Assembly: GCA_021234155.1 (NCBI GenBank)
Contig: JAJEKV010000051.1
Location: forward strand, 6,980,761-7,044,760
Direction: 5' to 3'
From: Isoetes taiwanensis
Lineage: Eukaryota > Streptophyta > Lycopodiopsida > Isoetales > Isoetaceae
Length of the DNA stretch: 64,000 nt
In this document: piece by piece, positions 63,726 to 64,000 of the stretch
Layout: each line of letters starts with the position of its first letter
Position numbering within the stretch: position 1 is the first letter of the stretch
Translations under genes and position numbers: made by a program
The notes under the pieces: generated by a model
The model's input: only the letters and a program-made list of their open reading frames with translations
Told to the model about the DNA's origin: nothing
Database searches by the model: none

Positions 63726-64000
63726 AATCACATGAGAATTCGAGGCAGTACCTTCCAAGATCCCTGCATGCAAGCCAAAATTCGAGAGCCAAAGCAAGCA
63801 AGAATCATTCAAATTGATAGATCCACAAAAGTATGCATGTAAGAGAAGCAAAGGAACGAAAATATGAACGAATCACGTGAGAATTTGATGCAGTACCGTC
63901 AAGATCCATGCATGCAAGCAAAAATTTCATAGCACAAGCGAGCAAGAATCATTCAAAAACGCATAGATCCACAAATTCGTGCATGCAAGAGACATAAAGG
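63726..64000. repeat. 145-base tandem repeat running off the window
   Basis: AATCACATGAGAATTCGAGGCAGTACC at 63726 recurs as AATCACGTGAGAATTTGATG at 63871, and the parallel continues through GATCC.TGCATGCAAG, CAAGCAAGAATCATTCAAA and TAGATCCACAAA to the window end. It holds repeated CATGCATGCAAG words (RY-type) and, in copy 2, a G-box core CACGTG. Copy number beyond the window is unknown. Confidence 0.8.

Overview
The window reads as nuclear DNA of a land plant with a large, repeat-rich genome. Supporting signs are plant-type Ty3/gypsy chromoviruses, L1-like LINEs, a Mutator-type MITE, a Helitron end, a fragment of the plant-specific DUF1191 family and a broken copy of SPT6. Nothing fixes the species. 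No intact host gene was found, and there are no rRNA genes, intact tRNA genes, CRISPR arrays or bacterial features.

Layout. 1-4100 is a decayed plus-strand LINE. 4101-48250 is a nest of LTR retrotransposons, here called families A, B, C and D. D is the oldest layer. A (minus strand) sits in D with target duplication ATCTC. B (plus strand, 12.9 kb, 6144-19021) sits in A with target duplication CATGG. C (2.5 kb, no gag or pol) sits in D with target duplication AAGAA; one copy, 37665-40159, is whole. By eye the LTR pairs differ by about 5 percent in A, 4 percent in B and 0.6 percent in C, which fits this order. The nest was then reshaped: a composite C-A-D unit of about 4.8-5.4 kb is repeated in tandem at 21145-35482, part of the nest is inverted, and an LTR plus leader plus LINE fragment is present twice (40262-42556 and about 46005-48578). 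48250-50900 is a second LINE on the minus strand. 50900-64000 is calmer intergenic DNA holding a MITE (55129-55584), a Helitron 3' end (about 56333), a DUF1191 pseudogene (57413-58185), an SPT6 pseudogene (about 58533-59211), a tRNA-like SINE piece and several 60-70 bp tandem duplications.

The most unusual object is element B. Between its 5' LTR and gag it carries about 4 kb of extra sequence arranged as two gene cassettes. Each has a pair of 65-67 bp hairpin repeats, a TATAAATA box, a shared TTTGCTCCCG leader motif and a reading frame. The first frame begins MARTKQTAR, identical to the first nine encoded residues of histone H3, and is followed by a very basic and acidic frame. The second cassette encodes an acidic protein of about 410 residues that I do not recognise, followed by an AATAAA signal. 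B also encodes a chromodomain in pol. I infer that B may have carried a histone-tail mimic under its own internal promoters; the sequence shows the match and the cassette layout, not the function.

LTR elements are described only as fossils, with rounded domain limits. The near-identical tandem units could also be an assembly artefact, which only long reads can settle.
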